Shown: piece by piece, positions 10,153-21,190 of the stretch
Layout of the letters: each line of letters begins with the position of its first letter
How positions within the stretch are numbered: position 1 is the stretch's first letter
Assembly: GCF_900187445.1 (NCBI RefSeq)
Contig: NZ_FYEB01000001.1
Span: 1,362,896-1,426,895 of the forward strand
Origin: Pseudomonas sp. Irchel s3b2
GTDB lineage: Bacteria; Pseudomonadota; Gammaproteobacteria; Pseudomonadales; Pseudomonadaceae
Direction: 5' to 3'
DNA length: 64,000 bases
Program-made: the position numbers and the translations under genes
Notes under the pieces: model-generated
Told to the model about the DNA's origin: nothing
Database searches by the model: none
The model's input: only the letters and a program-made list of their open reading frames with translations

Positions 10153-10359
10153 TTATTCGGTTTCTGTTGCGCCCATGTAGTCGGCGGGGTACTTCGCGAG
10201 AACCTGTGTGATGAATGTCTGGGCGGCTTGCGTCCCCAGCTCCTTGACCAGCAAATCGATACCAATGATTGCCAACTCTTCCGGGCTGCCCGGGCTGTAA
10301 GAGCTATGACCCTGTGGCCACTTGGCTTTGATGTCGGCGTCGATGCTTACGGTGGTCAT
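10153..10359 (-). CDS. Small hypothetical protein
   Basis: 68 residues starting MTTVSIDADI and ending …YPADYMGATETE. No signal peptide or membrane helix. Not recognised. I chose the ATG at 10359 because the frame upstream runs through sequence that the plus-strand gene 10492-10797 uses better. Convergent with the rbs operon. Confidence 0.6.
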   Translation of the reverse strand: MTTVSIDADIKAKWPQGHSSYSPGSPEELAIIGIDLLVKELGTQAAQTFITQVLAKYPADYMGATETE

Positions 10360-10491
10360 GATGGCGCTCGTGAAGTCGGGAAAGGCTGAGTGTCGAGTTA
10401 ACCATTTTGCGGGACGTTTGGCACTCCGACTTAGGCATGAGGGGAGGGCTATGCGACACTTGGTCTTTGACGAATTTTCAAGGACCGTGCT

Positions 10492-10797
10492 GTGCAGATC
10501 GATTTGAACACTCCTGACGGCTTGACCCTCGAAGCCGTGCGTCGGCTGCTGGCTTCTGCCAGCGATGATGAACACACTCAGTTGCGGGTCACCAAGGGCG
10601 GTATCGCCTACATTTCGTCGGGCATTGTGGGCGGCACGGATATCGAAGGGTTGCTGTTTCGCCTGGAGACCTGGGCCAAGGGGTCCGGTTATGTCGGGCG
10701 GGTCGCGGCCAGCGATGAGGTCTGGGTCACGCAGATTTTCAATGCGCTCAAGCAGAACTGGCCGAAACCGCCTTTCGACTACATCGACGTTTATTGA
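10492..10797 (+). CDS. Hypothetical protein
   Basis: 101 residues from a GTG start. Soluble, acidic, ending …KPPFDYIDVY. Codon use is typical of the neighbours and no helix-turn-helix or membrane segment is visible. Divergent from the 68-residue gene, with a ~130-nt shared upstream region. Function unknown. Confidence 0.65.
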   Translation: MQIDLNTPDGLTLEAVRRLLASASDDEHTQLRVTKGGIAYISSGIVGGTDIEGLLFRLETWAKGSGYVGRVAASDEVWVTQIFNALKQNWPKPPFDYIDVY

Positions 10798-10961
10798 GCG
10801 CTGTTCATATTCAGTCACGATTGAATGATGAACGGCATGGCGATGCTCAGGCACACTCGCCGTGGCACGGATCGAGGGCAGGGTGATAGCGCCTGCCTGA
10901 AACCAAACGCCAAAATGGCGGTCGCACGATTTCAGCTTAACTATTGAAAAAAGGAGGCTTC

Positions 10962-11279
10962 ATGCCTTGGAAGCTCGCGTCATTGGGTACTTTGTTGGCC
11001 GCCACTCTGCTGGCCGGTTGCAGCAGTACGTCCACCGATTCGGCAAAGGATCCTGTGGCGACCGACACCGGCCACAGCCGTTGTGAAGCAAAGGCTGCCG
11101 AATTCACCATTGGCAAAAAGGCTTCGCCCGAATTGCTCGAGCAGGCACGTACCCGCGCAGGCGCGCAGAATGCCCGGTTCCTCAAGCCTGACGACATGGT
11201 GACCCTGGAGTACCGTTCCGATCGCCTGAACCTGAACACCGACAACAACCTGGTGGTCACCCGCGTCAACTGCGGCTGA
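10962..11279 (+). CDS. I78-family peptidase-inhibitor lipoprotein
   Basis: 105 residues. A lipoprotein signal with lipobox LLAGC puts the acylated Cys at residue 20. The mature part carries a Cys-containing AEFTIGKKAS segment, a run of Arg/Ala and TLEYRSDRLNLNTD…VNCG, the pattern of the I78 inhibitor family (elastase-inhibitor-like). Likely tethered in the envelope and guarding against serine proteases. The ATG at 10962 was chosen for its AAGGAGG site 4 nt upstream. Followed by a bidirectional terminator. Confidence 0.8.
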   Translation: MPWKLASLGTLLAATLLAGCSSTSTDSAKDPVATDTGHSRCEAKAAEFTIGKKASPELLEQARTRAGAQNARFLKPDDMVTLEYRSDRLNLNTDNNLVVTRVNCG

Positions 11280-11304
11280 TTGCTTCAGGCTTTTGTTTCG
11301 CCCA

Positions 11305-11337
11305 TAAAAAACCCCGTCACATGGACGGGGTTTTTTT
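11305..11337. terminator. Bidirectional intrinsic terminator
   Basis: A-run, stem ACCCCGTC/GACGGGGT, 4-nt loop and T7. Serves the I78 gene on the plus strand and the cold-shock gene on the minus strand. Confidence 0.9.
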
Positions 11338-11351
11338 AGTGCGCCAGAAAA

Positions 11352-11564
11352 TTACTCTGGGCGGACTTGTGCAGCTTGCATACCCTTTTGGCCTTTCTCA
11401 GCCACGAAGGAAACGGTCTGGCCTTCTTTCAGGCTTTTGAAACCGTCGCTTTCGATAGCTTTGAAGTGTACGAACAGGTCGTCACCGCCACCTTGAGGAG
11501 TGATGAAGCCGAAGCCTTTTTCATCGTTGAACCATTTAACGGTGCCGGTTTGGCGATTAGACAT
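11352..11564 (-). CDS. Cold-shock protein, CspA/CapB family
   Basis: 70 residues forming one cold-shock domain with RNP1 (KGFGFI) and RNP2 (LFVHF). These proteins bind single-stranded RNA/DNA and act as RNA chaperones. Length and sequence fit the CapB-type proteins of pseudomonads; several paralogues exist per genome, so I give no symbol. The ~290-nt gap upstream leaves room for the long 5' leader usual for this family. Confidence 0.9.
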   Translation of the reverse strand: MSNRQTGTVKWFNDEKGFGFITPQGGGDDLFVHFKAIESDGFKSLKEGQTVSFVAEKGQKGMQAAQVRPE

Positions 11565-11714
11565 GGTGTATCTCCAAGAAACTTATATTTTCAGTAGTAC
11601 TGTGCTGCTCAGGCCAACTGGGCACACCGGACTATCATAGTCGAAATGTTCGCTTTGGGAGCCCCCTGGGTGTGCTGTTTGCCCTACAGTCGCGTTTGCT
11701 TTGTTGCTTCGTGT

Positions 11715-11747
11715 GGCTGAAAGCCCCGGTTTAAAAGGCTTTCAGCC
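11715..11747. other. Perfect 11-bp inverted repeat upstream of csp
   Basis: GGCTGAAAGCC (11715-11725) and its exact inverse (11737-11747) flank an 11-nt loop. There is no T-run on either side, so it is not an obvious terminator. It lies ~150 nt upstream of the cold-shock gene. The rest of 11565-11854 shows no gene. Confidence 0.5.
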
Positions 11748-11854
11748 GAAAGTAAAGACAATAAAAAAAGCTGAAAAACCTGCATGAATCGTACGAAAAA
11801 GCTGAAAACCATCACTTTTTATCAGCGTTAGGCCGAGTCAAAAGGACTTTTTGC

Positions 11855-12157
11855 TCATTTTTTCGCCGGTGGATTGGCCTTGCATTTGGCTATCTGGCCC
11901 AGTGCCTTCTGTTGCAGTTCCGGGCTGGCCTTGTTATCCATCAATGACTGAATGTCGCTGGCCGGGTACGACTTGATCGCATCGGCACCACAAGCGCAGT
12001 GAGACTTGGCTGCCGCAGCGCCGATCTGCGGAGTAGCCGCCTGAGTGCACTGAGCCATGTATTTCTCGCGCTCGCCCTTTGGCCAATCGGCATGGGCAGC
12101 CAGCGGCAGCAACAGGACGACGGGTGCGACGATGGCGAATAAACGATTCAGATGCAT
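11855..12157 (-). CDS. Small periplasmic Cys-containing protein, unknown
   Basis: 100 residues. Signal peptide to about residue 23 (…PLAAHA). The mature part holds four Cys (one near YMAQC, then HCAC, and one near the C-terminus), probably paired in the periplasm. Start at 12157 chosen for AGGAG upstream and for the signal peptide. Not recognised beyond a pseudomonad hypothetical family. Confidence 0.7.
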   Translation of the reverse strand: MHLNRLFAIVAPVVLLLPLAAHADWPKGEREKYMAQCTQAATPQIGAAAAKSHCACGADAIKSYPASDIQSLMDNKASPELQQKALGQIAKCKANPPAKK

Positions 12158-12531
12158 GCTGGGATGCTCCTTTTGGGTCAATGTCTTGTTATCTGAGAGG
12201 TAAAGCGGGGTTCAAGTTCATCACTCTGGCATAAAAATGCCTGATTTGCCCCAGCAGAAAACCTTGCCGCCGCGACGACCATTCATCTGTGCTAGCATGC
12301 CTCGCTCGGGCGTTTGCAGGCTCCGGATGACCTTCAGTCCCGGTAGCGGCAAAGGCGCGAATAACCCTGATTTGAATCCCAGTCACTCTGGTTCGGTTTT
12401 CCGGTTGGCCGCAAGGCTCCTGCCGCTGTAAGGCAGGCGTTCGTCATTGAATGGCCTGGATCGGATCTTGTACTGGCTCATCCCAACCCACGTGACCTTT
12501 GGTAGGGGTCACCACTAGGAGAGGAGGCGCC
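12158..12531 (+). other. Non-coding leader upstream of thrS
   Basis: No convincing gene in 374 nt. On the plus strand an extended -10 (TGC-TAGCAT, 12290-12298) could start the thrS transcript. Two small hairpins follow (12419-12424 with 12432-12437, and GTGACC/GGTCAC near 12491-12511) ahead of the ribosome-binding site. A structured leader would fit known autoregulation of thrS in enterics, but no tRNA-mimic structure can be asserted. Confidence 0.4.
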
Positions 12532-14454
12532 ATGCCAACTATTACTCTTCCCGACGGCAGTCAACGTTCATTCGATCACCCGGTTTCCGTAGCCGAGGTC
12601 GCCGCATCCATTGGTGCCGGTCTGGCCAAGGCCACCGTGGCCGGCAAGGTTGATGGCAAGCTGGTCGACGCCAGCGACATCATCGGCAGCGACGCTACGC
12701 TGCAAATCATTACGCCAAAGGATGAAGAGGGGCTGGAGATCATTCGCCACTCTTGCGCCCACCTGGTTGGCCATGCGGTCAAGCAGCTGTACCCGACGGC
12801 CAAGATGGTCATCGGTCCGGTCATCGACGAAGGCTTCTATTACGACATCGCCTTCGAGCGTCCTTTCACGCCGGACGACCTGGCCGCCATCGAACAGCGC
12901 ATGCAGCAGCTGATCGAGAAAGATTACGACGTGATCAAGAAAGTCACTCCGCGCGCCGAAGTGATCGAAGTGTTCAAGGCCCGCGGCGAAGACTACAAGC
13001 TGCGTCTGGTCGATGACATGCCGAACGAGCAGGCCATGGGTCTGTACTATCACGAAGAATACGTCGACATGTGCCGCGGTCCGCACGTGCCGAACACGCG
13101 TTTCCTGAAATCCTTCAAGCTGACCAAGCTGTCCGGCGCCTACTGGCGTGGCGATGCCAAGAACGAGCAATTGCAGCGCGTTTACGGCACCGCATGGGCG
13201 GACAAAAAGCAGCTGGCGGCTTACATCCAGCGCATCGAAGAAGCCGAGAAGCGCGATCACCGCAAGATCGGCAAGCGTCTGGGCCTGTTCCACACCCAGG
13301 AAGAGTCGCCTGGCATGGTGTTCTGGCACCCGAACGGCTGGACTTTGTACCAGGTGCTTGAGCAGTACATGCGCAAGGTTCAGCGCGACAACGGCTATCT
13401 GGAGATCAAAACTCCACAAGTCGTTGACCGCAGCCTGTGGGAGAAATCCGGGCACTGGGCCAACTACGCCGACAACATGTTTACCACTCAGTCGGAAAAC
13501 CGCGACTACGCCATCAAGCCGATGAACTGCCCGTGCCACGTGCAGGTGTTCAATCAGGGCCTGAAAAGCTACCGCGAGCTGCCGATGCGTCTGGCCGAGT
13601 TCGGTGCCTGCCACCGTAACGAACCGTCGGGTGCGCTGCACGGCATCATGCGCGTTCGCGCCTTCACTCAGGACGATGCTCACATCTTCTGTACTGAAGA
13701 ACAGATGCAGGCCGAATCCGCCGCGTTCATCAAGCTGACCATGGACGTCTATGCCGACTTCGGTTTCAAAGACGTCGAGATGAAGCTGTCCACTCGTCCG
13801 GAAAAACGCGTTGGTTCCGACGAGTTGTGGGATCGCGCCGAAGCTGCACTGGCTGCAGCCCTTGATAGTGCTGGCCTGCCGTATGATCTGCAGCCGGGCG
13901 AGGGTGCGTTCTACGGTCCGAAAATCGAATTCTCGCTGAAAGATTGCCTCGGCCGTGTCTGGCAATGTGGTACCCTTCAGCTCGATTTTAACCTGCCTGT
14001 CCGTCTGGGAGCCGAATACGTCTCCGAAGACAACAGTCGCAAGCACCCGGTTATGTTGCACCGGGCGATCCTGGGTTCGTTCGAGCGTTTCGTCGGAATC
14101 CTGATCGAGCACTACGAGGGTGCATTCCCCGCGTGGCTGGCGCCGACCCAGGCAGTGATCATGAATATCACTGATAAACAGGCCGATTTTGCCGCTGAGG
14201 TTGAAAAAACCCTCAATGAAAGCGGATTTCGTGCCAAGTCTGACTTGAGAAATGAAAAGATCGGCTTTAAAATCCGCGAGCATACTTTGCTCAAGGTTCC
14301 CTATCTCTTGGTTATCGGAGATCGGGAAGTCGAGATGCAGACTGTCGCTGTGCGTACTCGTGAAGGTGCTGACCTGGGCTCGATGCCCGTCGCCCAGTTC
14401 GCTGAGTTTCTCGCGCAAGCGGTTTCCCGGCGTGGTCGCCCAGATTCGGAGTAA
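12532..14454 (+). CDS. thrS: Threonyl-tRNA synthetase
   Basis: 640 residues, full length. Order: TGS domain (1-60), editing domain with [11 protein letters not shown] and [10 protein letters not shown], class II catalytic core ([11 protein letters not shown], the zinc-binding region; [14 protein letters not shown], motif 2) and anticodon-binding domain. It charges tRNA-Thr and edits Ser-tRNA-Thr. The start at 12532 has the strong site GGAGAGGAGG. First gene of the thrS-infC-rpmI-rplT-pheS-pheT-ihfA cluster. Confidence 0.95.
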   Translation: MPTITLPDGSQRSFDHPVSVAEVAASIGAGLAKATVAGKVDGKLVDASDIIGSDATLQIITPKDEEGLEIIRHSCAHLVGHAVKQLYPTAKMVIGPVIDEGFYYDIAFERPFTPDDLAAIEQRMQQLIEKDYDVIKKVTPRAEVIEVFKARGEDYKLRLVDDMPNEQAMGLYYHEEYVDMCRGPHVPNTRFLKSFKLTKLSGAYWRGDAKNEQLQRVYGTAWADKKQLAAYIQRIEEAEKRDHRKIGKRLGLFHTQEESPGMVFWHPNGWTLYQVLEQYMRKVQRDNGYLEIKTPQVVDRSLWEKSGHWANYADNMFTTQSENRDYAIKPMNCPCHVQVFNQGLKSYRELPMRLAEFGACHRNEPSGALHGIMRVRAFTQDDAHIFCTEEQMQAESAAFIKLTMDVYADFGFKDVEMKLSTRPEKRVGSDELWDRAEAALAAALDSAGLPYDLQPGEGAFYGPKIEFSLKDCLGRVWQCGTLQLDFNLPVRLGAEYVSEDNSRKHPVMLHRAILGSFERFVGILIEHYEGAFPAWLAPTQAVIMNITDKQADFAAEVEKTLNESGFRAKSDLRNEKIGFKIREHTLLKVPYLLVIGDREVEMQTVAVRTREGADLGSMPVAQFAEFLAQAVSRRGRPDSE

Positions 14455-14459
14455 TTATT

Positions 14460-15005
14460 ATTAAGCGTGAAATGAGACAAGATAAACGAGCTGCACCGAA
14501 AGCCCCGATCAACGAGAATATCTCGGCACGCGAGGTTCGGTTAATTGGAGCTGAAGGTGAGCAGCTTGGGATTGTGTCAATTGAAGACGCGCTTCTTAAG
14601 GCTGAAGAGGCCAAGCTGGATTTGGTGGAGATTTCCGCCGATGCAGTACCTCCTGTTTGCAAGCTGATGGACTACGGCAAATCGATCTTCGAGAAGAAGA
14701 AGCAGATTGCCGCGGCCAAGAAAAACCAGAAGCAGATTCAGGTTAAAGAAATCAAGTTTCGTCCAGGGACGGAGGAAGGGGATTACCAGGTAAAACTGCG
14801 CAACCTGGTACGTTTCCTGAGTGATGGGGACAGGGCCAAGGTATCCTTGCGATTCCGCGGCCGTGAGATGGCCCACCAGGAGCTGGGGATGGAACTCCTC
14901 AAGCGAGTTGAAGGTGACTTGCTCGAGTACGGTTCGGTCGAACAGCATCCTAAGATGGAAGGACGCCAGCTGATCATGGTCATCGCCCCGAAAAAGAAGA
15001 AGTAA
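14460..15005 (+). CDS. infC: Translation initiation factor IF-3 (non-AUG start)
   Basis: About 181 residues. N-domain (…[16 protein letters not shown]) and C-domain ([32 protein letters not shown]) match IF-3. It prevents subunit joining and checks the initiator tRNA. The only GGAG (14448-14451) lies 8 nt before an ATT at 14460; three consecutive ATT codons (14454, 14457, 14460) precede the first ATG (14472), which is 20 nt from that site. An AUU start is the known autoregulatory device of infC, so I choose it. Confidence 0.9.
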   Translation: MKREMRQDKRAAPKAPINENISAREVRLIGAEGEQLGIVSIEDALLKAEEAKLDLVEISADAVPPVCKLMDYGKSIFEKKKQIAAAKKNQKQIQVKEIKFRPGTEEGDYQVKLRNLVRFLSDGDRAKVSLRFRGREMAHQELGMELLKRVEGDLLEYGSVEQHPKMEGRQLIMVIAPKKKK

Positions 15006-15065
15006 TCAATAGGGCACGGCAGGCCTTCTGATTATGTTTATCAACTGAATGCGGAGTATCCGAAC

Positions 15066-15260
15066 ATGCCAAAGATGAAAACTAAAAGTGGTGCTGCTAA
15101 GCGGTTTCTGAAAACTGCTAACGGTATCAAGCACAAGCACGCTTTCAAGAGCCACATCCTGACCAAAATGTCGACCAAGCGTAAGCGTCAACTGCGCGGT
15201 AGCAGCTTGCTGCATCCGTCTGACGTGGCAAAAGTCGAGCGCATGCTGCGCCTTCGTTAA
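15066..15260 (+). CDS. rpmI: Ribosomal protein bL35
   Basis: 64 residues, very basic, with [14 protein letters not shown] at the start and the KRKRQLRG motif. Component of the 50S subunit. Sits 60 nt after infC and 28 nt before rplT, as in other gammaproteobacteria. Confidence 0.95.
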   Translation: MPKMKTKSGAAKRFLKTANGIKHKHAFKSHILTKMSTKRKRQLRGSSLLHPSDVAKVERMLRLR

Positions 15261-15288
15261 TTTTAGTCAAGAATAGAGGAAGTAACTC

Positions 15289-15645
15289 ATGGCTCGTGTA
15301 AAGCGTGGCGTCATTGCCCGTAAACGTCACAAAAAAATTCTGAAACTTGCTAAAGGCTACTACGGCGCTCGCTCGCGCGTATTCCGTGTTGCCAAGCAAG
15401 CGGTAATCAAGGCAGGCCAATACGCCTACCGTGACCGTCGTCAGAAAAAACGTCAGTTCCGCGCTCTGTGGATCGCTCGTATCAACGCTGGTGCACGTAT
15501 CAACGGTCTGTCCTACAGCCGTTTCATCGCCGGCCTGAAAAAAGCGTCCATCGAGATCGACCGTAAGGTTCTGGCTGATCTGGCAGTGAACGAAAAAGCG
15601 GCGTTTGCTGCGATTGTCGAGAAAGCTAAAGCCACCTTGGCTTAA
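15289..15645 (+). CDS. rplT: Ribosomal protein bL20
   Basis: 118 residues, basic ([19 protein letters not shown]). Needed early in 50S assembly. In E. coli it represses infC-rpmI-rplT translation by binding the mRNA; whether that holds here is not visible. A strong terminator follows. Confidence 0.95.
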   Translation: MARVKRGVIARKRHKKILKLAKGYYGARSRVFRVAKQAVIKAGQYAYRDRRQKKRQFRALWIARINAGARINGLSYSRFIAGLKKASIEIDRKVLADLAVNEKAAFAAIVEKAKATLA

Positions 15646-15700
15646 GTACCCCCGACAGTCACCCGGCCTCACCTCTGTGGGGCCAGGTGTTAAACGTCAT

Positions 15701-16771
<1,071 letters not shown>

Positions 16772-16797
16772 TCGTAACGAATTCTTAGGAGAGCAGG

Positions 16798-19176
16798 ATG
16801 AAATTCAGTGAACAATGGCTGCGTGGCTGGGTAAGCCCGCAGGTAAATCGCGACGAGCTGGTTGCTCGTCTGTCGATGGCCGGTCTTGAGGTCGATAGCG
16901 TTACGCCGGCCGCCGGTGAATTCAGTGGCGTGGTGGTGGGCGAGGTGCTCAGCACCGAGCAGCACCCGGACGCTGACAAGCTGCGCGTTTGCCAGGTCAG
17001 CAGTGGTTCGGAAACTTTCCAGGTCGTATGCGGCGCGCCAAACGTGCGCCCGGGCCTGAAGATCCCGTTCGCCATGATCGGTGCCGAACTGCCGGGCGAT
17101 TTCAAAATCAAGAAAGCCAAGCTGCGTGGCGTTGAATCCAGCGGCATGCTGTGCTCCCAGGCCGAGCTGCAAATCGGCGAAGGCAACGATGGCCTGATGG
17201 AGTTGCCGGCCGATGCGCCGGTCGGTCAGGACATTCGTGAGTACCTGAGCCTTGACGACGCCAGCATCGAGGTCGACCTGACCCCGAACCGCGGCGACTG
17301 CCTGTCGCTGGCCGGTCTGGCTCGTGAAGTGGGCGCGCTGTACGCCGCCAAAGTCACTCGCCCGGTTGTTGCTAGCGTTCCGGCTGTGCACGATGAAGTG
17401 CGTTCGGTTGAAGTACTGGCACCGGCCGCATGCCCGCGTTACCTGGGTCGTGTGATCCGTAACGTCGATTTGTCCAAGCCTACGCCGCTGTGGATGGTCG
17501 AGCGTTTGCGTCGTGCCGACGTGCGCAGCATCGACGCTGCTGTCGACATCACCAACTACGTGATGCTGGAACTGGGTCAGCCGCTGCACGCGTTCGATCT
17601 CGCCGAAATCAATGGCGGCATCCGCGTGCGCATGGCCGAAGAGGGCGAGAAGCTGGTGCTGCTCGATGGTCAGGAAGTCAGCCTGCGTAGCGATACGCTG
17701 GTGATCGCCGACCACGCTCGCGCGTTGGCCATTGCTGGCGTCATGGGGGGCGAGCACAGCGGTGTGTCCGCGACCACGCGTGATGTATTCCTGGAAAGCG
17801 CGTTCTTCGACCAGATTGCTGTCGCTGGCAAGGCTCGTTCCTACGGCCTGCACACCGATGCCTCGCACCGCTACGAGCGTGGCGTGGATTGGCAACTGGC
17901 CCGCGAAGCCATGGAGCGCGCCACTGGCCTGCTGCTGGAAATCACCGGTGGCGAAGCGGGTCCGATCATCGAGACCGTCAGCGAGCAGCATCTGCCGTCG
18001 ATCGCGCCGATTACTTTGCGTGCCCAACGCATCACCCAAATGCTGGGCATGGAGATGGATTCGGCCGAAATCGAGCGTCTGCTCAGCGCCTTGGGCCTGA
18101 CCATTTCTGCCGATGGGGCAGGGCAGTGGCGCGTTGAAGTGCCAAGCTTCCGTTTCGATATCAGCCTGGAAGTCGACCTGATCGAAGAACTGGCCCGTCT
18201 GTACGGTTATAACCGTCTGCCGGTTCGCTATCCGCAAGCCCGTCTGGCGCCGCAAGCCAAGGCCGAAGCGCGTAGCGATCTGCCTGAGCTGCGCCGTCTG
18301 CTGGTGGCTCGTGGTTATCAGGAAGCGATCACTTACAGCTTCATCGATCCGAAACAATTTGAGTTGTTTAATCCAGGTGTTGAGCCGCTGCTGCTGGCCA
18401 ACCCGATTTCCAACGACATGGCCGCCATGCGTTCGTCCCTGTGGCCGGGTCTGGTCAAGGCGCTTCAGCACAACCTGAACCGTCAGCAGGATCGCGTCCG
18501 CCTGTTCGAAAGCGGCCTGCGCTTCGTCGGTCAGCTGGAAGGCCTGAAGCAAGAGCCGATGCTGGCGGGTGTTGTGTGTGGCAGCCGTCTGCCGGAAGGC
18601 TGGGCGCAAGGTCGCGATGTCGTGGATTTCTTCGATGTCAAAGCTGATGTGGAAGCGGTACTGGGCTTCGCCGGCGCGCTGGATTCGTTCACGTTTGTGC
18701 CGGGCAAACACCCAGCATTGCACCCGGGGCAAACCGCGCGCATCGAACGTGAAGGTCGTTTGGTAGGTTTCGTTGGCGCGATTCACCCGGAGTTGTCTAA
18801 AACCCTCGGTCTCGACCGTCCGGTCTTTGTTTTCGAGCTGGTTCTGGCCGAAGTAGCTTCGGGCAAAATGCCTAAATTCCAGGAGTTATCGCGCTTTCCT
18901 GAAGTGCGTCGTGACCTTGCACTGCTGGCGGATAAAGACGTTGCGGCCACAGCCGTACTGGACGTAATCCGTGAAAATGCAGGTGAATGGCTGACAGACC
19001 TCAGGCTCTTTGACGTGTATCAGGGTAAAGGCATTGATCCTGATAGAAAAAGCCTCGCCGTCGGCTTGACCTGGCAGCATCCATCGCGCACTCTTAATGA
19101 CGATGAGGTGAATACCACGACGCAAAACATCCTCACCTCGCTCGAACAAAGGTTGAACGCCACGTTAAGGAAGTGA
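16798..19176 (+). CDS. pheT: Phenylalanyl-tRNA synthetase beta subunit
   Basis: 792 residues, full length, with the N-terminal tRNA-binding domain (EQHPDADKLRVCQV), B3/B4 editing domain, B5 and the C-terminal anticodon-binding domain. Pairs with PheS. Ends 3 nt before ihfA. Confidence 0.95.
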   Translation: MKFSEQWLRGWVSPQVNRDELVARLSMAGLEVDSVTPAAGEFSGVVVGEVLSTEQHPDADKLRVCQVSSGSETFQVVCGAPNVRPGLKIPFAMIGAELPGDFKIKKAKLRGVESSGMLCSQAELQIGEGNDGLMELPADAPVGQDIREYLSLDDASIEVDLTPNRGDCLSLAGLAREVGALYAAKVTRPVVASVPAVHDEVRSVEVLAPAACPRYLGRVIRNVDLSKPTPLWMVERLRRADVRSIDAAVDITNYVMLELGQPLHAFDLAEINGGIRVRMAEEGEKLVLLDGQEVSLRSDTLVIADHARALAIAGVMGGEHSGVSATTRDVFLESAFFDQIAVAGKARSYGLHTDASHRYERGVDWQLAREAMERATGLLLEITGGEAGPIIETVSEQHLPSIAPITLRAQRITQMLGMEMDSAEIERLLSALGLTISADGAGQWRVEVPSFRFDISLEVDLIEELARLYGYNRLPVRYPQARLAPQAKAEARSDLPELRRLLVARGYQEAITYSFIDPKQFELFNPGVEPLLLANPISNDMAAMRSSLWPGLVKALQHNLNRQQDRVRLFESGLRFVGQLEGLKQEPMLAGVVCGSRLPEGWAQGRDVVDFFDVKADVEAVLGFAGALDSFTFVPGKHPALHPGQTARIEREGRLVGFVGAIHPELSKTLGLDRPVFVFELVLAEVASGKMPKFQELSRFPEVRRDLALLADKDVAATAVLDVIRENAGEWLTDLRLFDVYQGKGIDPDRKSLAVGLTWQHPSRTLNDDEVNTTTQNILTSLEQRLNATLRK

Positions 19177-19179
19177 CGT

Positions 19180-19482
19180 ATGGGGGCTTTGACGAAAGCT
19201 GAGATGGCGGAACGTCTGTATGAAGAGCTGGGCCTGAACAAGCGGGAAGCCAAGGAATTGGTCGAACTGTTTTTTGAAGAAATCAGGCACGCTCTTGAAG
19301 ACAACGAACAAGTCAAATTGTCCGGTTTCGGCAATTTCGACCTTCGGGACAAACGCCAGCGGCCTGGCCGCAATCCGAAAACGGGAGAAGAAATCCCGAT
19401 CACGGCTCGCCGTGTGGTCACCTTTCGTCCAGGGCAGAAGTTGAAGGCCCGAGTTGAGGCTTATGCTGGAACCAAGTCATAA
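19180..19482 (+). CDS. ihfA: Integration host factor alpha subunit
   Basis: 100 residues, HU/IHF fold with the family signature ([21 protein letters not shown]) that forms the DNA-bending arms. With IhfB it bends DNA in transcription, replication and phage integration. Starts 3 nt after pheT and overlaps the next gene by 20 nt. Confidence 0.95.
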   Translation: MGALTKAEMAERLYEELGLNKREAKELVELFFEEIRHALEDNEQVKLSGFGNFDLRDKRQRPGRNPKTGEEIPITARRVVTFRPGQKLKARVEAYAGTKS

Positions 19483-19819
19483 CGACGAGCTACCCGTCAT
19501 CCCAGGCAAACGCTACTTCACCATTGGTGAAGTCAGCGAGCTATGTGCGGTAAAACCGCACGTGCTGCGCTACTGGGAGCAGGAGTTTCCTCAACTCAAC
19601 CCCGTCAAACGCCGCGGAAACCGCCGGTATTATCAGCGCCAGGACGTGCTGATGATCCGGCAGATCCGCGCGCTTCTTTACGATCAGGGGTTTACCATCG
19701 GCGGCGCACGCTTGCGTTTGTCCGGCGATGAAGCCAAAGACGACACCACCCAATACAAACAAATGATCCGCCAGATGATCGCCGAGCTTGAAGATGTTCT
19801 GGTGGTGCTTAAGAAATAA
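19463..19819 (+). CDS. MerR-family transcriptional regulator
   Basis: 118 residues. An N-terminal MerR winged helix ([20 protein letters not shown]) is followed by a coiled-coil and a short C-terminus without Cys ligands. Always found next to ihfA in pseudomonads; ligand and targets unknown. Start at 19463 lies inside ihfA. Confidence 0.85.
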   Translation: MLEPSHNDELPVIPGKRYFTIGEVSELCAVKPHVLRYWEQEFPQLNPVKRRGNRRYYQRQDVLMIRQIRALLYDQGFTIGGARLRLSGDEAKDDTTQYKQMIRQMIAELEDVLVVLKK

Positions 19820-19908
19820 ATTCCTGCTTTTAAATACTTCCAGTTTTCAAAAGCTTGCGATATATTCTTGAGCGTTCCTCGAGATGAGGAACAGATTCAA
19901 CGCCTAGT

Positions 19909-19985
19909 CGGGGCGTAGCGCAGTCCGGTAGCGCACTAGCATGGGGTGCTAGGGGTCGAGTGTTCGAATCACTCCGTCCCGACCA
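19909..19985 (+). tRNA. tRNA-Pro (anticodon GGG)
   Basis: 77 nt with CCA encoded. Acceptor stem CGGGGCG/CGTCCCG, D-arm, anticodon stem CTAGC/GCTAG with loop ATGGGGT giving GGG, and T-arm with GTTCGAATC. A 7-bp hairpin (19874-19880 with 19886-19892) lies just upstream. The 3' half is the integration site of the prophage, and the gene stays intact after integration. Confidence 0.95.
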
Positions 19986-19989
19986 TATT
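19938..19989 (+). repeat. attL: 3' part of tRNA-Pro
   Basis: 52 bp from the anticodon stem to 4 nt past the CCA recur at 63779-63830 with one difference (C at 19957, A at 63798). The last 32 bp are identical. This is the core of a tRNA attachment site. Confidence 0.9.
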
Positions 19990-20013
19990 GTCTGAATAAA
20001 ATCAGACACTTGA

Positions 20014-20039
20014 GCCGATCAGTTAGATCGGCTTTTTTG
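20014..20039 (+). terminator. Terminator after tRNA-Pro, inside prophage
   Basis: Perfect stem GCCGATC/GATCGGC, 5-nt loop, T6. The prophage brings its own terminator for the tRNA transcript; the original host one lies beyond attR. Confidence 0.9.
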
Positions 20040-20074
20040 TGTCTGCGCAAAACCCGCGCAAAACTGGCGCAAAA

Positions 20075-21190
20075 CTACCCGGTGATTTCGTTGATATTCA
20101 GGTCCGGAACCGCCTCGGACCAGATAATTTCCTCGTGGTCCCGCTGGTAGTTTTTAGTCATGCCTTCGCTCGCATGGCCTGCGATTCTCTGCCCGTCCTT
20201 TCCGGCTTTCTTATATAGGTGCAGCGACAGTGCCCGCACTTCGTGGAAGCCCGGCATCTCTTCTTCCTTCCATCCCGGGTAGCAGTTTGCCGCCTCCCTG
20301 GCGTCCTTGAATGCTCGCGTCAAATACCGCTCTTCAATCTTCGTCCAGTGGTCCTTGTGCTGCGCCTGTTTCTGTTTCCGGCGATCGGGCTTGCGATGCA
20401 CCAGGTATGGCGAGGCTATGTCGTCACGGCATCGGCTGATTACAGCCTGTAGCTCGGGCGTCACTCGAAAGCGTATCCACGCCGCGTCACTGGCCTTGGC
20501 CGTCTTCTTCTGCACCAAGTACAGGAAACCCTCCCGAACACCGTCGAACCGCATGTCCAGGATGTCCGTCCGACGCTGGGCAGTGATCAGCGCGAGGTCA
20601 ATTGCATTCTGTAGCCAGGCTGGCGCTTTCTCCCGGATGGCTTTCAAACCTTCGACGGTATGGCGTTTCCGCTGTTTCTTCTCTATGCGATTGATCGTGC
20701 TGGCCGCCGGGTTGTCCGGGCACAGGCCCTTCGCGGCAGCATGGTTGAAAATGTCGATCAGCAGTGCGCGGCACTGATTCGCTGTCCGGGGGGTGAGTGG
20801 GTCCAGCATCTCCGCGACCATGCGGATCGTGATCTGGTCGACGGCCTTGCCTTCGAACTGCTTGCGAAAGCGCCGGAAGTGCACCGCGTACAGGTTGAGC
20901 GTGCCCTTGGCCAGCTCCCGCGGCGGCAGGACGTCGCGCTCGTAGGTATCGAGGAACCCGGCGAACGATTCGGCAGAGTTGTTCAACACAGCACCGACCA
21001 GATCGGCACCGCGCATAAACTCCAGGTTCAACTGCTTTGCAGCATCGATGGCCTTAATGCGGTCTGTACCAAACTGGAACCACTTCCCGTCGGTTGGCCG
21101 GCGGTAGCGATAAGTCGAGCGCCGCGCGTCGAAGTAGAGATTCTGCGGAAGGCTCTTGTTCGCAGTATTGCGCGGCCGTGGCGACATCAT
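20075..21190 (-). CDS. Prophage tyrosine integrase
   Basis: 371 residues. An N-terminal arm-binding region and core-binding SAM-like domain (about 75-165) precede the catalytic domain with Arg in ITAQRRTDI (206/207), H-x-x-R in FHEVRALS (316-319), His in GHASEGM (339) and the nucleophile Tyr348. All catalytic residues are present. It lies next to attL in tRNA-Pro and overlaps the excisionase-like gene, so it should drive integration at this site. Confidence 0.93.
   Translation of the reverse strand: MMSPRPRNTANKSLPQNLYFDARRSTYRYRRPTDGKWFQFGTDRIKAIDAAKQLNLEFMRGADLVGAVLNNSAESFAGFLDTYERDVLPPRELAKGTLNLYAVHFRRFRKQFEGKAVDQITIRMVAEMLDPLTPRTANQCRALLIDIFNHAAAKGLCPDNPAASTINRIEKKQRKRHTVEGLKAIREKAPAWLQNAIDLALITAQRRTDILDMRFDGVREGFLYLVQKKTAKASDAAWIRFRVTPELQAVISRCRDDIASPYLVHRKPDRRKQKQAQHKDHWTKIEERYLTRAFKDAREAANCYPGWKEEEMPGFHEVRALSLHLYKKAGKDGQRIAGHASEGMTKNYQRDHEEIIWSEAVPDLNINEITG

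Noticed and set aside
12568..14418. 616-codon open frame antisense to thrS
   Set aside because: It mirrors the codon pattern of thrS, a typical high-GC shadow; no motifs.
19874..19892. 7-bp hairpin just before tRNA-Pro as a terminator of the MerR-like gene
   Set aside because: No T-run follows; it is kept only as a note in the tRNA entry.
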